Origin: Zunongwangia sp. HGR-M22
GTDB lineage: Bacteria; Bacteroidota; Bacteroidia; Flavobacteriales; Flavobacteriaceae
Assembly (NCBI RefSeq): GCF_027594425.1
Contig: NZ_CP115159.1
Location: 1,415,001 to 1,479,000, forward strand
Reading direction: 5' to 3'
Length of the DNA stretch: 64,000 nucleotides
The notes under the pieces are model-generated. The model searched no databases and was not told the DNA's origin. It saw only the letters and a list, made by a program, of their open reading frames with translations. The translations under genes were made by a program, and so were the position numbers. Positions 31,324-40,331 of the stretch are shown one piece after another (position 1 is the stretch's first letter; every line of letters begins with the position of its first letter).

Positions 31324-32097
31324 ATGAAACCACTAAAAGTTGTAAAAATAGGAGGGAAGTTAATCGAAGATAAAGCTAAATTCGATGAATTTCTGAAAGA
31401 TTTTAAAAATCTGGAAGGGCATAAAATTCTGGTGCATGGTGGTGGAAATATGGCGACTGAGGTTTCAGAAAAATTAGGTTACGAAACCAAAATGGTAGAT
31501 GGCCGGCGGGTGACAGATGCAGATACGGTGAAAGTGATTACCATGGTTTATGGCGGACTGATTAACAAAAATATTGTAGCAAAATTGCAGTCGATGGATA
31601 CCAATGCGATCGGACTTTGTGGTGCAGATGGGAAAAGTATTTTATCAGTAAAAAGACCGGTTGCAGATATCGATTATGGATTTGTAGGCGATATAGAAAA
31701 AGTAAATGCTGAATTTATCGATTCATTATTGAACGATGGAGTTGTTCCCGTTTTTTCGGCGATTTCTTGTACGAAAGAAGGAGTTTTACTGAATACGAAT
31801 GCCGATTCTATTGCTTCTGAAATTGCTCGCGCCATGAGTAAGTCCTACGAAACCGAATTGTATTATTGTTTTGAGAAAAAAGGAGTTTTAGCCAATGCTG
31901 AAGATGATGAATCGATAATTAAAGAAATTGACTTTTTAGAATACAAAACCTTAGTTGAAAAAAAGGTAATAACTGATGGTATGTTACCCAAACTTCAGAA
32001 TTGTTTTGAAGCCTTAGAAAATGGTGTTCAGAAAATTCATTTAGGAAATCATCAGTCTTTAAAAGAAAATACAACGCATACTAAAATCATTCAATAA
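31324..32097 (+). CDS. argB: Acetylglutamate kinase
   Basis: A 257-residue amino-acid kinase that phosphorylates N-acyl-glutamate. KVVKIGGKLIEDKAKFDEFL and LVHGGGNMATEVSEKLG at the N-terminus, then VDGRRVTDADTVKVITMVYGG, are typical. It lacks the N-terminal helix extension of arginine-inhibited hexameric forms, so it may be feedback-insensitive like the E. coli enzyme (inference). It overlaps argE by 1 base (TAATG). Confidence 0.95.
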   Translation: MKPLKVVKIGGKLIEDKAKFDEFLKDFKNLEGHKILVHGGGNMATEVSEKLGYETKMVDGRRVTDADTVKVITMVYGGLINKNIVAKLQSMDTNAIGLCGADGKSILSVKRPVADIDYGFVGDIEKVNAEFIDSLLNDGVVPVFSAISCTKEGVLLNTNADSIASEIARAMSKSYETELYYCFEKKGVLANAEDDESIIKEIDFLEYKTLVEKKVITDGMLPKLQNCFEALENGVQKIHLGNHQSLKENTTHTKIIQ

Positions 32098-33164
32098 TGG
32101 AAATAAAAGCACTTCAGCAAGAAGCACTTCAATTACTTCAAGATTTAATTGAAACGCAGTCATTTTCAGGAGAAGAAGATCAAACAGCACAGCTATTAGA
32201 ACAATGGTTCGTTCAGCATAAAATTCAATATAAAAGACACTTAAATAATGTTTGGGCAACAAATCATGCTTTTGATGAAGCAAAACCTACTTTGCTCTTA
32301 AATTCGCATCACGACACGGTAAAACCAAACGCAGCCTATACTAAAGATCCATTTAAAGCAGAAATTACCGAGGGTAAATTATTCGGATTAGGAAGTAATG
32401 ATGCCGGTGGTTGCTTGGTTTCTTTACTAGCGACTTTTACTTATTTTTATGATAGAAATGGTTTAAATTATAACATTATTTTTGCAGGAACGGCGGAAGA
32501 GGAAACCAATGGTAAAAACGGAATTGCCTGTATGCTACCAATAATGCCAAAAGTTGATGTGGCCATTGTAGGCGAACCAACATTGATGGATTTGGCGGTT
32601 GCTGAAAAAGGTTTGGTGGTTTTTGATGCTGTGGTAAAAGGAACGCCATCACATGCGGCGCATCCAAATATTGACAATGCGATCTATAAAACTGCGGAAG
32701 TATTGAAGTGGTTTGAAGCTGTTAAATTCCCAGAAGTTTCTAAGCAATTAGGCGAAGTGAAATTAACGGTAACCCAAATCAAAGCCGGTTCGCAGCATAA
32801 TGTGGTGCCTGCAAAAGTGGATTTGGTGATAGATGTTCGGGTAAATGATTGTTATTCTAATCAAGATATTAGCGATTTTTTACAGAAAAATGCACCGGTA
32901 GATAGTATCGAACCACGCTCGTTACGATTAAATTCATCGAATATTCCGTTAGATCATGATTTGGTAAAAGCCGGTTTAGATTTAGGAATGAAAACCTACG
33001 GATCACCAACATTATCAGACCAGGCGATGCTGAAATGTTCTTCGTTGAAATTAGGCCCAGGTGATAGCAGGCGTTCCCATTCGGCAGACGAATTTATTTA
33101 TGTGAACGAAGTAGAAGAGGGAATAGAAAAATATATAGTCTTATTGGAAAAGGCTTTGAAATAG
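32097..33164 (+). CDS. argE: M20 family deacylase, acyl-citrulline/ornithine deacetylase
   Basis: A 355-residue zinc hydrolase. Metal ligands are visible in LLNSHHDTVKPN, LGSNDAGGCL and GTAEEETNGKNG, with SHSADEFIYVNE near the end. It removes the acyl group, after argF' most probably from N-acyl-citrulline. DapE-type desuccinylases have the same fold, but the operon context decides for arginine synthesis. It overlaps argB by 1 base and is followed by 171 bp containing a palindromic element before argH. Confidence 0.92.
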   Translation: MEIKALQQEALQLLQDLIETQSFSGEEDQTAQLLEQWFVQHKIQYKRHLNNVWATNHAFDEAKPTLLLNSHHDTVKPNAAYTKDPFKAEITEGKLFGLGSNDAGGCLVSLLATFTYFYDRNGLNYNIIFAGTAEEETNGKNGIACMLPIMPKVDVAIVGEPTLMDLAVAEKGLVVFDAVVKGTPSHAAHPNIDNAIYKTAEVLKWFEAVKFPEVSKQLGEVKLTVTQIKAGSQHNVVPAKVDLVIDVRVNDCYSNQDISDFLQKNAPVDSIEPRSLRLNSSNIPLDHDLVKAGLDLGMKTYGSPTLSDQAMLKCSSLKLGPGDSRRSHSADEFIYVNEVEEGIEKYIVLLEKALK

Positions 33165-33202
33165 CGTTGAATGGGCTGGAAAACAATAATGATCCAGTAA
33201 TC

Positions 33203-33269
33203 GTCATGCCGGGCTCGATCCGGCATCTCATCCAAATCGTGTGAGATCCTGAATCAAGTTCAGGATGAC
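33203..33269. repeat. Cloverleaf-like palindromic element between argE and argH
   Basis: Three nested dyads are visible: outer GTCAT (33203-33207) with ATGAC (33265-33269); hairpin ATGCCGG (33206-33212)/CCGGCAT (33220-33226); hairpin ATCCTGAA (33246-33253)/TTCAGGAT (33259-33266); and between them ATCTCA (33225-33230)/TGAGAT (33242-33247). This symmetric 67-bp unit looks like a REP/BIME-type mobile palindrome. Relatives: 30098-30184 and 37035-37105. Confidence 0.7.
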
Positions 33270-33335
33270 TTCAACTTGTTTTCAAGAAATTAAACCTAAT
33301 TATTTATTGATTGGGAAAACTTAAAGAATTACGAA

Positions 33336-34610
33336 ATGAAACTTTGGGATAAAGGAATAAGCATCGATAAGAAAATTGAAAAGTTTACGGTTGGTAATGA
33401 TCGTGAACTCGATATGTATCTTGCCGAATATGATATTAGAGCTTCTAAAGCACATGCTAAAATGTTAGGTGAAATTGGCATTTTGGAAAAAGATGAGGTT
33501 CCTGCTTTGTTAGCCGAATTGGATAAGCTTCAAAAACAAGTCGAAAATGGCGAATTTGTAATTGAAGAAGAATTTGAAGATGTGCATTCTAAAATAGAAT
33601 ATGAACTCACCAAAGTTCTGGGAGATACCGGTAAAAAAATTCATACGGCAAGATCACGAAACGATCAGGTCTTGGTGGCAATGCAATTATATTTCAAGGA
33701 AAATCTAATTGAAATTCATCAAAAAACAGAAGGATTAATTGATATCCTTTTAGGATTAGCTGAACAATATAAAGATAAATTACTGCCTGGATATACGCAT
33801 TTACAGGTAGCGATGCCATCTTCTTTTGGCTTGTGGTTTTCAGCCTATGCTGAAATTTTAATCGATGATTTATATCAATTAGAAGCTGCCTTAAAAGTAG
33901 CCGATCAAAATCCTTTGGGTTCAGCGGCAGGTTACGGTTCTTCTTTCCCCATAGATCGTGAATTTACGACCAAAGAATTAGGCTTTAAAACCTTAAAATA
34001 TAACTCGGTTGCTGCGCAAATGAGTCGGGGTAAATGTGAACGTACGGTAACTTCAGCAATTGCCGGCTTAGCCAATACACTGGCACGTTTTGCGATGGAT
34101 ATTTGTTTGTATATGAGTCAGAATTTCGGTTTTATCAGCTTTCCGGATGAGTTAACTACCGGAAGTTCCATTATGCCGCATAAAAAGAATCCAGATGTGT
34201 TTGAATTGATACGCGGAAAATCGAATAAACTCCAGGCAATTTCAACTGAAATGGTTTTAATTACTAATAATTTGCCGAGTGGTTATCATAGAGATTATCA
34301 GTTAATCAAAGAAAACAGTATAACTTCCGTAGAAGGAATAAAAGAGATCCTGGATATATTCTCCTATTCAATTTCGCAGATCATCGTTAGAGATATTAAT
34401 CTTGATGACGAGAAATATAAATACCTGTTTACGGTAGATAGTATTAACGATTTGGTGATCGATGGTGCGAGTTTTAGAGATGCTTATAAAGAAATAGGAG
34501 GGCAGGTGCAAAATGGCACGTATAAACCGGGAGAAGGCAGAAAACACAGACATTTGGGAAGCAAGGATAATCTAGCTTTAGATAAAATTGCAGCCAAGAA
34601 AAAACTTTAA
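33336..34610 (+). CDS. argH: Argininosuccinate lyase
   Basis: A 424-residue enzyme of the fumarase/aspartase family that splits argininosuccinate into arginine and fumarate. The signature TTGSSIMPHKKNPDVFELIR and the HTARSRNDQVLVAMQL region are clear. At the C-terminus the protein is slightly shorter than the usual 450-470 residues. It is followed by a GNAT gene starting 3 bp later. Confidence 0.96.
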   Translation: MKLWDKGISIDKKIEKFTVGNDRELDMYLAEYDIRASKAHAKMLGEIGILEKDEVPALLAELDKLQKQVENGEFVIEEEFEDVHSKIEYELTKVLGDTGKKIHTARSRNDQVLVAMQLYFKENLIEIHQKTEGLIDILLGLAEQYKDKLLPGYTHLQVAMPSSFGLWFSAYAEILIDDLYQLEAALKVADQNPLGSAAGYGSSFPIDREFTTKELGFKTLKYNSVAAQMSRGKCERTVTSAIAGLANTLARFAMDICLYMSQNFGFISFPDELTTGSSIMPHKKNPDVFELIRGKSNKLQAISTEMVLITNNLPSGYHRDYQLIKENSITSVEGIKEILDIFSYSISQIIVRDINLDDEKYKYLFTVDSINDLVIDGASFRDAYKEIGGQVQNGTYKPGEGRKHRHLGSKDNLALDKIAAKKKL

Positions 34611-34612
34611 AA

Positions 34613-35173
34613 TTGATCGATTTTAGCCTTCAGTTAGCCAACGAACAGATTCTTCTAAGACCTATGGAACCTGAAGATTTTGATGCAATTTCAAAACTGA
34701 CTCAGGATCCGGCCATGTGGTATTATTTCACTTCAGATTTATCGAATATTGCGATTTTGAAGAATTGGATTGATGCTGCGGTGGAAGAGCGAAAAGATCA
34801 AAAGCGCTTAGCTTTTACCATCATTGAAAAATCTTCTGGAAAGATCATAGGATCAACCAGTTTAGGAAATTATTCTGAAAGAGATAAGCGTATCGAAATT
34901 GGTTGGACTTGGCTGGGAAAGGAATTCCAAGGTATAGGTTATAATTTTCAGGCTAAACATTTACTTTTAGAATACTGTTTTAAAAGTTTGAAATTAGAGC
35001 GAGTAGAATCCAAAACGGATATAATGAATGAGGCAGCTAAAAATTCGTTAGCAAAATCTGGTTTTACTGAAGAAGGAATTTTACGCAGTCACACATTAAT
35101 GACCAATAATAGGCGGAGAGATACCGTCTATATTAGTGTCTTAAGAGAGGAATATTTGAATAATTACCGCTAA
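34613..35173 (+). CDS. GNAT N-acetyltransferase, RimJ/RimL type
   Basis: A 186-residue acetyltransferase beginning at a TTG, 3 bp after argH; the first in-frame ATG is residue 17, which would cut into the fold (LANEQILLRPMEPEDFDAI). The motif IEIGWTWLGKEFQGIGYNFQAK is the acetyl-CoA-binding region, and ERVESKTDIMNEAAKNSLAKSG completes the RimJ-like pattern. The substrate is unknown. Its position suggests cotranscription with argH, perhaps fortuitously. Confidence 0.85.
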   Translation: MIDFSLQLANEQILLRPMEPEDFDAISKLTQDPAMWYYFTSDLSNIAILKNWIDAAVEERKDQKRLAFTIIEKSSGKIIGSTSLGNYSERDKRIEIGWTWLGKEFQGIGYNFQAKHLLLEYCFKSLKLERVESKTDIMNEAAKNSLAKSGFTEEGILRSHTLMTNNRRRDTVYISVLREEYLNNYR

Positions 35174-35556
35174 AAATTAACGAACGTATTAAGTACTTTT
35201 ATTTATATTTGAGTTAGGGAAGTAGTAAAATTTTTGAATTAAAGAGTTAGGAAGAAAGAGGAGTGGAAAAGACCATTTTGAATAAATGGGGATTACTTGG
35301 TCTACCGCGTTTAGGGAAGATTATATGTATTGGCAGAAAAGCGAGAAGAAAATAATGAAACGGACAAATGGAGCTTATAAAAAGTGCTAAACATTAGCCA
35401 AAAAATAGTCAAGTTCTAACAAATCATTTGTTGTTTGAAAGATCAAATGCTAGTCTCATTATTTTCAATTAATTATTATTTCCGGTGATAAATGACATCA
35501 AAGAATATTAATTATCGTATTTATTTTAAAACCCAATACTTCTGATTACCCCAGTT
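35174..35556. other. 383-bp gap with a degraded toxin-antitoxin locus
   Basis: Holds the remains of a YefM/YoeB pair at about 35238-35397 (see next entry). The rest is AT-rich with no further gene. No promoter with both conserved boxes was found for the downstream lipoprotein gene. Confidence 0.5.
35286..35397 (+). pseudogene. YoeB/Txe-type mRNA interferase toxin, frameshifted and truncated
   Basis: From ATG 35286 the frame reads MGITWSTAFREDYMYWQKSE, closely like the start of YoeB (WSEESWDDYLYWQETDKR). After KKIMKRTN the frame must move by one base (extra G near 35370) to read ELIKSAKH, where YoeB has NELIKDTRR, and then stops at 35395-35397. The catalytic C-terminal half (Glu, Arg and His residues) is gone. 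Immediately upstream, a frame ending ...IKELGRKRSGKDHFE with stop TAA at 35283-35285 looks like the C-terminus of the YefM antitoxin, and the two would abut as in intact loci. Taken together this is a dead toxin-antitoxin relic. Confidence 0.6.
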
Positions 35557-36855
35557 ATGAAAAATTTTACTTTGCGATCACTGCTATTTGCAGTTACACT
35601 TCTATTGTCTTCCTGTCAGAAAGATGATAATTTTCCTCAAACCAATTATTCCATAGAATCCGATGATTTTTTCCAGATCATCAGTAAACATCCCAATGGC
35701 TGGATCAAAGAGGCTAAACATGGTTTGGACAATCCATACGACAGTTTTGAATATTATGAGAACGGATATATAAAATCTGCTAAAATCTATTCCAGTTATC
35801 CACAACAGCATTTATATATGGAAGTGAGCCGTAGTGAAGACAATAAACCACTTTGGTCTAAATATTATACTTCTGAAGGTGATTTATGGTTTGAGACCGT
35901 ATATGAGAATGGCTGGGCTTCAGAGAAAAAGATTTATAGTGAAAAAGGCACCTCAATTTATAGTTATGAGGAAGGAGATCTGATTTCCGTAGATTTCACC
36001 AGAGCTGATAATAGCGGAAAAAGCTCTACTGTTTTTAATAAAACTGAAGGAACCAGGACCGTTACGATTAAAAAAGACGGCGAAATTATTCTGGAAGCAT
36101 TGTATCCATACACTGAAAATACTGGCGCCGCAATGCTAACAAACAACCAAGTTCCTCTGGGCAATCCCTTTGCTAATCACGATGAAAACTATCGTAAAAT
36201 TAATGAAGATTTTTTTCATAATGCTACCTGGCAGTATAATGCCGATCCTAGTGAAGATATACCTCCTTTTCGTAATTTCTATGAATGGAATTGGTATGTT
36301 CCCAATAACATATTTGCCACTAAATTTGCGGTTAATTCAGAACTTTACCAATCCATTATTGAACAATATCCCATTACTGAAGATCAAGTACTTACTTTAA
36401 ATCTCATACATGAAGAGGGTGTAAGAGGCTTCAGGCCTTCTTACGAAGAGAGTTTGTCCCTTACTGAAGAAATGGAAAAAGATCCTTCTCTTTTCGAATT
36501 AAAGTACGGCAATGAATATGTTGAAGCAATTTATTATGGTAAAATAATATATGTTGTAGGGGCGCTACGTCATATGCCTACCGATAAAAATACTGCTGAT
36601 GAAGTTAAACATCTAGCTCAAAAGAAAATGAATTGGATAGTTGATTGGAATAATCCGCTAACTGCTGAAGAACAAGAAGTATTAGATAAAGTGTGGTTTG
36701 AAGTGAAGTTCTTCTCTACATTGAAACAACATCGAAACGGAATTGTATTAAATAACGCGGAAGATTTTGCTACGCTTTCGCAGGATGTTGAAAATTCAGA
36801 ATCTTCAATAATTCAAATGGATTATGCAGCATTTGAACATCTTACAGGGAATTAA
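35557..36855 (+). CDS. Lipoprotein with MORN-like (YwqK-type) repeats, function unknown
   Basis: A 432-residue protein. MKNFTLRSLLFAVTLLLSSC is a lipoprotein signal (lipobox LSSC). Residues about 40-150 show repeating strands such as HPNGWIKEAKHG, YENGYIKSAKIY, TSEGDLWFETVYENG and YENGWASEKKIYSEKG, which resemble the MORN variant repeats of YwqK-like proteins. The C-terminal half (about 200-430), including NEYVEAIYYGKIIYVVG, has no family I recognise; similarity to MACPF or adhesin parts is not evident. A strong bidirectional terminator follows at 36968-37005. Confidence 0.75.
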   Translation: MKNFTLRSLLFAVTLLLSSCQKDDNFPQTNYSIESDDFFQIISKHPNGWIKEAKHGLDNPYDSFEYYENGYIKSAKIYSSYPQQHLYMEVSRSEDNKPLWSKYYTSEGDLWFETVYENGWASEKKIYSEKGTSIYSYEEGDLISVDFTRADNSGKSSTVFNKTEGTRTVTIKKDGEIILEALYPYTENTGAAMLTNNQVPLGNPFANHDENYRKINEDFFHNATWQYNADPSEDIPPFRNFYEWNWYVPNNIFATKFAVNSELYQSIIEQYPITEDQVLTLNLIHEEGVRGFRPSYEESLSLTEEMEKDPSLFELKYGNEYVEAIYYGKIIYVVGALRHMPTDKNTADEVKHLAQKKMNWIVDWNNPLTAEEQEVLDKVWFEVKFFSTLKQHRNGIVLNNAEDFATLSQDVENSESSIIQMDYAAFEHLTGN

Positions 36856-36967
36856 TAAATGTAAAATTACCTTTTAAAAATTTCAGCTAGTTTAAAAAGT
36901 GACCTATTCTGAAATAAAAAAGCAAATTTACTGGCTACAGTTTAAATAGAAAATATTGCTAAAAATA

Positions 36968-37005
36968 AAAAAGGAGCTGAAATTATCGAATTTCAGCTCC
37001 TTTTT
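36968..37005. terminator. Strong bidirectional terminator between the lipoprotein gene and leuB
   Basis: AAAAAGGAGCTGAAATT and AATTTCAGCTCCTTTTT form a perfect 17-bp stem around ATCG, serving the plus-strand lipoprotein gene and the minus-strand leu operon. Confidence 0.9.
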
Positions 37006-37034
37006 AAATATATAAACTAAGATTTTTCTTTGTT

Positions 37035-37105
37035 CTTCACATCCCGATATATCGGGAAAGTATCTCATATTTTCTTATAAGATTTTGAAACGGGTTCAGG
37101 ATGAC
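37035..37105. repeat. Dispersed palindromic element downstream of leuB
   Basis: Perfect palindrome TCCCGATATATCGGGA (37042-37057), then after about 37 bp the segment GGTTCAGGATGAC (37093-37105), identical in its last 11 bases to the right end of the element at 33203-33269. A mixed or degraded member of the same family. Confidence 0.5.
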
Positions 37106-37117
37106 AATTATTATTTT

Positions 37118-38230
37118 TTAAATAATCGTCATTTGACCAAAATTAAGGTTTTCATCGTTGATATTATTTTCAGATTCACTAATTAAACCTTCTAAGAAGT
37201 CACCTACTTTTTCAGTACTGTAAGGATTATCTTTATTTATATCTTCAGTACAAACATTTAAATTGATGCTTACGGCAACGGCTTTTCTAATTACGTCTCC
37301 TTCTTCAGTTAGACCAAAATGATCCAAAAGCATTGCTGCAGAAAGGATCGAAGCTACGGGATTGGCAATTCCTTTACCGGTGGCTTGTGGATAAGAACCA
37401 TGAATAGGCTCGAACATCGCATTATCACCACCAACAGAAGCTGAAGCTAATAAACCAATACTTCCACCAATTACACTTGCTTCATCAGAAATAATATCGC
37501 CAAACATATTTTCAGTAAGAATTACATCAAATTGTTTAGGATTTAAGATCATTTGCATTGCGGCGTTATCTACGAATAAGAAATCTAATGCTACATCCTG
37601 ATAATCTTCAGCAATTTTTTTAACCGTTTTTCTCCAAAGTCGGGAAGTTTCTAAAACATTGGCTTTATCAACCAAAGTTAGCTTCTTACGACGTTGCTGT
37701 GCAGCTTTAAAAGCCAAATGCGCCATTCTTTCGATTTCTTCAACAGAATAGGTGCAAATATCTGTAGCGCTTTGTCCGTCTTCGCTAACACTTTTCTCTC
37801 CGAAATAAATTCCGCCGGTCAGTTCTCTAAAAATGGTTAGATCTGCCCCTTGAATTCTTTCTGGACGAAGGGGTGACTGGTCGATCAATTTCGCATAGGT
37901 AGTTACCGGGCGAATATTCGCAAAAAGGCCAAGTTCTTTTCTAAGTTTTAAAAGTCCTTGCTCTGGTCTTACTTTTGCATCTGGATTATTGTCGTATTTA
38001 GGATGCCCAATCGCGCCAAATAAAACAGCGTCAGATTTTTTACAAAGATCTAAAGTTGCTTCTGGAAGTGGGTTATCTAATAAGTCTATTGCAGCAGCAC
38101 CTACAATGGCATCTTCGAATTCAAATTCGTGATCAAAACGATCTGCGATAGCTTTAAGTACTTTTATAGATTGCTGGGTGATTTCTGGACCAATTCCGTC
38201 TCCGGCTAATACGGCTATTTTTAATTTCAT
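37118..38230 (-). CDS. leuB: 3-isopropylmalate dehydrogenase
   Basis: A 370-residue NAD-dependent enzyme oxidatively decarboxylating 3-isopropylmalate to 2-oxoisocaproate. Signatures: KIAVLAGDGIGPEITQ, the substrate Arg region RPERIQGADLTIFREL, and MFEPIHGSYPQATGKGIANP. The C-terminus has an extra 20-odd residues with no conserved feature. It is last in the leuACDB order, 37 bp after leuD, and ends close to a terminator. Confidence 0.97.
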   Translation of the reverse strand: MKLKIAVLAGDGIGPEITQQSIKVLKAIADRFDHEFEFEDAIVGAAAIDLLDNPLPEATLDLCKKSDAVLFGAIGHPKYDNNPDAKVRPEQGLLKLRKELGLFANIRPVTTYAKLIDQSPLRPERIQGADLTIFRELTGGIYFGEKSVSEDGQSATDICTYSVEEIERMAHLAFKAAQQRRKKLTLVDKANVLETSRLWRKTVKKIAEDYQDVALDFLFVDNAAMQMILNPKQFDVILTENMFGDIISDEASVIGGSIGLLASASVGGDNAMFEPIHGSYPQATGKGIANPVASILSAAMLLDHFGLTEEGDVIRKAVAVSINLNVCTEDINKDNPYSTEKVGDFLEGLISESENNINDENLNFGQMTII

Positions 38231-38267
38231 AATGTTCTTTCTCTAAAAGTTATAGATTCAGTTTTAA

Positions 38268-38879
38268 TTACTGAATCGCAGCTTCACGCATTTGCGTTTG
38301 TTTCTCTTCAAATTTCTTAATGGCGTCTAATTTACTCACTAAAAAGTCGATATCGTCAAAACCATTTATTAAACAGGTCTTTTTATAAGCGTCGATGGCA
38401 AAATTTTCAGATTTACCACTGCTTAAAATTTCTATTTTTTGATTTTCAAGATCAACTTTAAAACTTTCTTTGTTGTCTTTTCGAATCGCAAGGAAGAGTT
38501 CGTCTAAAAATTCTGGAGAAACCTGAACAGGTAGTAAACCATTGTTAAGTGCATTTCCTTTAAAAATATCGGCAAAATAGCTGGAAACAACAACTTTAAA
38601 GCCATAAGCTTTCAGTGCCCATGCTGCGTGCTCTCTACTAGAACCACAACCAAAGTTATTTCCGGCAATTAAAATTTGTCCCGAATATTGATCTTGGTTT
38701 AAAGTAAAATCTTCAACCGGTTTTCCATCTTTGTCAAAACGCCAGTCTTTAAATAAATTCTCTCCAAATCCTGCTTTATCGGTTGCTTTAAGGAAGCGTG
38801 CAGGGATAATTTGATCGGTATCTATATTTTCGACCTCTAAAGGGACGGCTGTATCTTGTAATGTGGTAAACTTTTCCAT
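38268..38879 (-). CDS. leuD: 3-isopropylmalate dehydratase small subunit
   Basis: A 203-residue aconitase-domain-4 protein that forms the isomerase with LeuC. Motifs are [36 protein letters not shown] and [13 protein letters not shown]. Its start codon overlaps the stop of leuC by one base. Together they convert 2- to 3-isopropylmalate. Confidence 0.96.
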   Translation of the reverse strand: MEKFTTLQDTAVPLEVENIDTDQIIPARFLKATDKAGFGENLFKDWRFDKDGKPVEDFTLNQDQYSGQILIAGNNFGCGSSREHAAWALKAYGFKVVVSSYFADIFKGNALNNGLLPVQVSPEFLDELFLAIRKDNKESFKVDLENQKIEILSSGKSENFAIDAYKKTCLINGFDDIDFLVSKLDAIKKFEEKQTQMREAAIQ

Positions 38880-40261
38880 TAATTCAAACTTTTTGTAAAG
38901 TCGGTTATTTTTCCGGCTACGGCGGTTGCTGCTGCGGTTAGCGGGCTGGCTAAGATGGTTCTTGACCCTTGTCCCTGTCTTCCTTCAAAATTTCTATTAC
39001 TGGTAGAAACGCAATATTCGCCTTCCGGAATTTTATCATCGTTCATGGCCAGACAGGCAGAGCATCCGGGCTGTCTAAGCTTAAATCCTGCTTCTTCAAA
39101 CACTTTATCCAAACCTTCTTGTTGAATTTGAGCGGCAACCTGTCTACTTCCCGGAACGATCAAAGCATTTACATTTTCAGCTTTTTTCTTTCCTTTAATG
39201 TAGCTTGCTGCCATTCTGAAATCTTCGATACGGCTATTGGTACAACTACCAATAAAAATGTAATTTATTGGCTTGTCAATTAAACTTTCACCAGGTTTGA
39301 AGCCCATATAACTTAATGCTTTTGCATCACTTTTACCACCTTCAACCGGGATTGCTCCTGTGATCTTAATTCCCATTCCAGGATTGGTTCCGTAGGTGAT
39401 CATTGGCTCAATATCTTCAGCATCAAAAGAGTATTCCTGGTCAAACTCGGCACCTTCATCGGTTTTTAAAGTTTCCCAGTAGGCTTTCAGTTTATCGAAT
39501 TCTTCTCCTTTAGGCGCAAATTCTCTTCCTTCAACATAATCGTAAGTGGTTTGATCTGGCGCTATAAGTCCGCCACGAGCTCCCATTTCGATACTCATGT
39601 TGCAAACCGTCATACGGCCTTCCATAGACATGTTTTCAAAAACATCTCCGGCATACTCACAAAAATAGCCAGTACCCGAATTGGTTCCCAGTTTGCTGAT
39701 TACATAAAGAATGACATCTTTTGGAGTTACTCCTTTCTTAAGATCTCCATTTACATTTACACGTAATCTTTTTGGTTTCTCTACCAATAAACATTGGGAA
39801 GCAAAAACTTGTGTTACCTGGCTGGTGCCTATCCCAAAAGCAATAGCACCAAAAGCCCCATGAGTAGAAGTATGGCTATCGCCACAAACCATAGTCTTTC
39901 CTGGTTGTGTGATACCAAGTTCAGGCGCCATTACGTGAACGATCCCGTTATAAGGATGGCCTAAACCATAAAGTGTAATATTATTTTCTTCGCAGTTTTG
40001 CGAAAGTTCTTTTAATTGTTTTCTAGATAGCAAATCCTTTACCGGTAAATGCTGATTTTCTGTTGGGGTGTTGTGATCTGCCGTAGCAACGATCTTATTT
40101 GGTCGAAAAACCGGGATATCGCGTTCCTTCAGTTCGTTAAAAGCCTGCGGACTCGTAACTTCGTGAATTAAATGTTGATCGATATATAAAATATCCGGAC
40201 CATCCGGAATCGACTCTACCACGTGGGCATCCCAAATTTTATCGAAAAGGGTCTTCTTCAT
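38879..40261 (-). CDS. leuC: 3-isopropylmalate dehydratase large subunit
   Basis: A 460-residue Fe-S hydro-lyase. The cluster cysteines are in [14 protein letters not shown] and [12 protein letters not shown], and [23 protein letters not shown] is the active-site stretch. It is separated from leuA by a 70-bp gap with two hairpins (40276-40299 and 40302-40322). Confidence 0.97.
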   Translation of the reverse strand: MKKTLFDKIWDAHVVESIPDGPDILYIDQHLIHEVTSPQAFNELKERDIPVFRPNKIVATADHNTPTENQHLPVKDLLSRKQLKELSQNCEENNITLYGLGHPYNGIVHVMAPELGITQPGKTMVCGDSHTSTHGAFGAIAFGIGTSQVTQVFASQCLLVEKPKRLRVNVNGDLKKGVTPKDVILYVISKLGTNSGTGYFCEYAGDVFENMSMEGRMTVCNMSIEMGARGGLIAPDQTTYDYVEGREFAPKGEEFDKLKAYWETLKTDEGAEFDQEYSFDAEDIEPMITYGTNPGMGIKITGAIPVEGGKSDAKALSYMGFKPGESLIDKPINYIFIGSCTNSRIEDFRMAASYIKGKKKAENVNALIVPGSRQVAAQIQQEGLDKVFEEAGFKLRQPGCSACLAMNDDKIPEGEYCVSTSNRNFEGRQGQGSRTILASPLTAAATAVAGKITDFTKSLN

Positions 40262-40275
40262 TTCTTTAAATTTTT

Positions 40276-40322
40276 AAACACAGCACGAGGGCTGTGTTTT
40301 TCTGAATTCTAATAAAATTCAG
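40276..40322. terminator. Two adjacent hairpins between leuA and leuC
   Basis: AAACACAGC (40276-40284) / GCTGTGTTT (40291-40299) with a 6-nt loop, and CTGAATT (40302-40308) / AATTCAG (40316-40322) with a 7-nt loop. On the coding (minus) strand the second comes first, directly after leuA. T runs are short, so partial termination or processing is likelier than full stop. Confidence 0.5.
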
Positions 40323-40331
40323 TATTTTATG

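Noticed and set aside
38969-39283. Plus-strand frame of 104 codons inside leuC
   Set aside because: Antisense to leuC; no domain seen.
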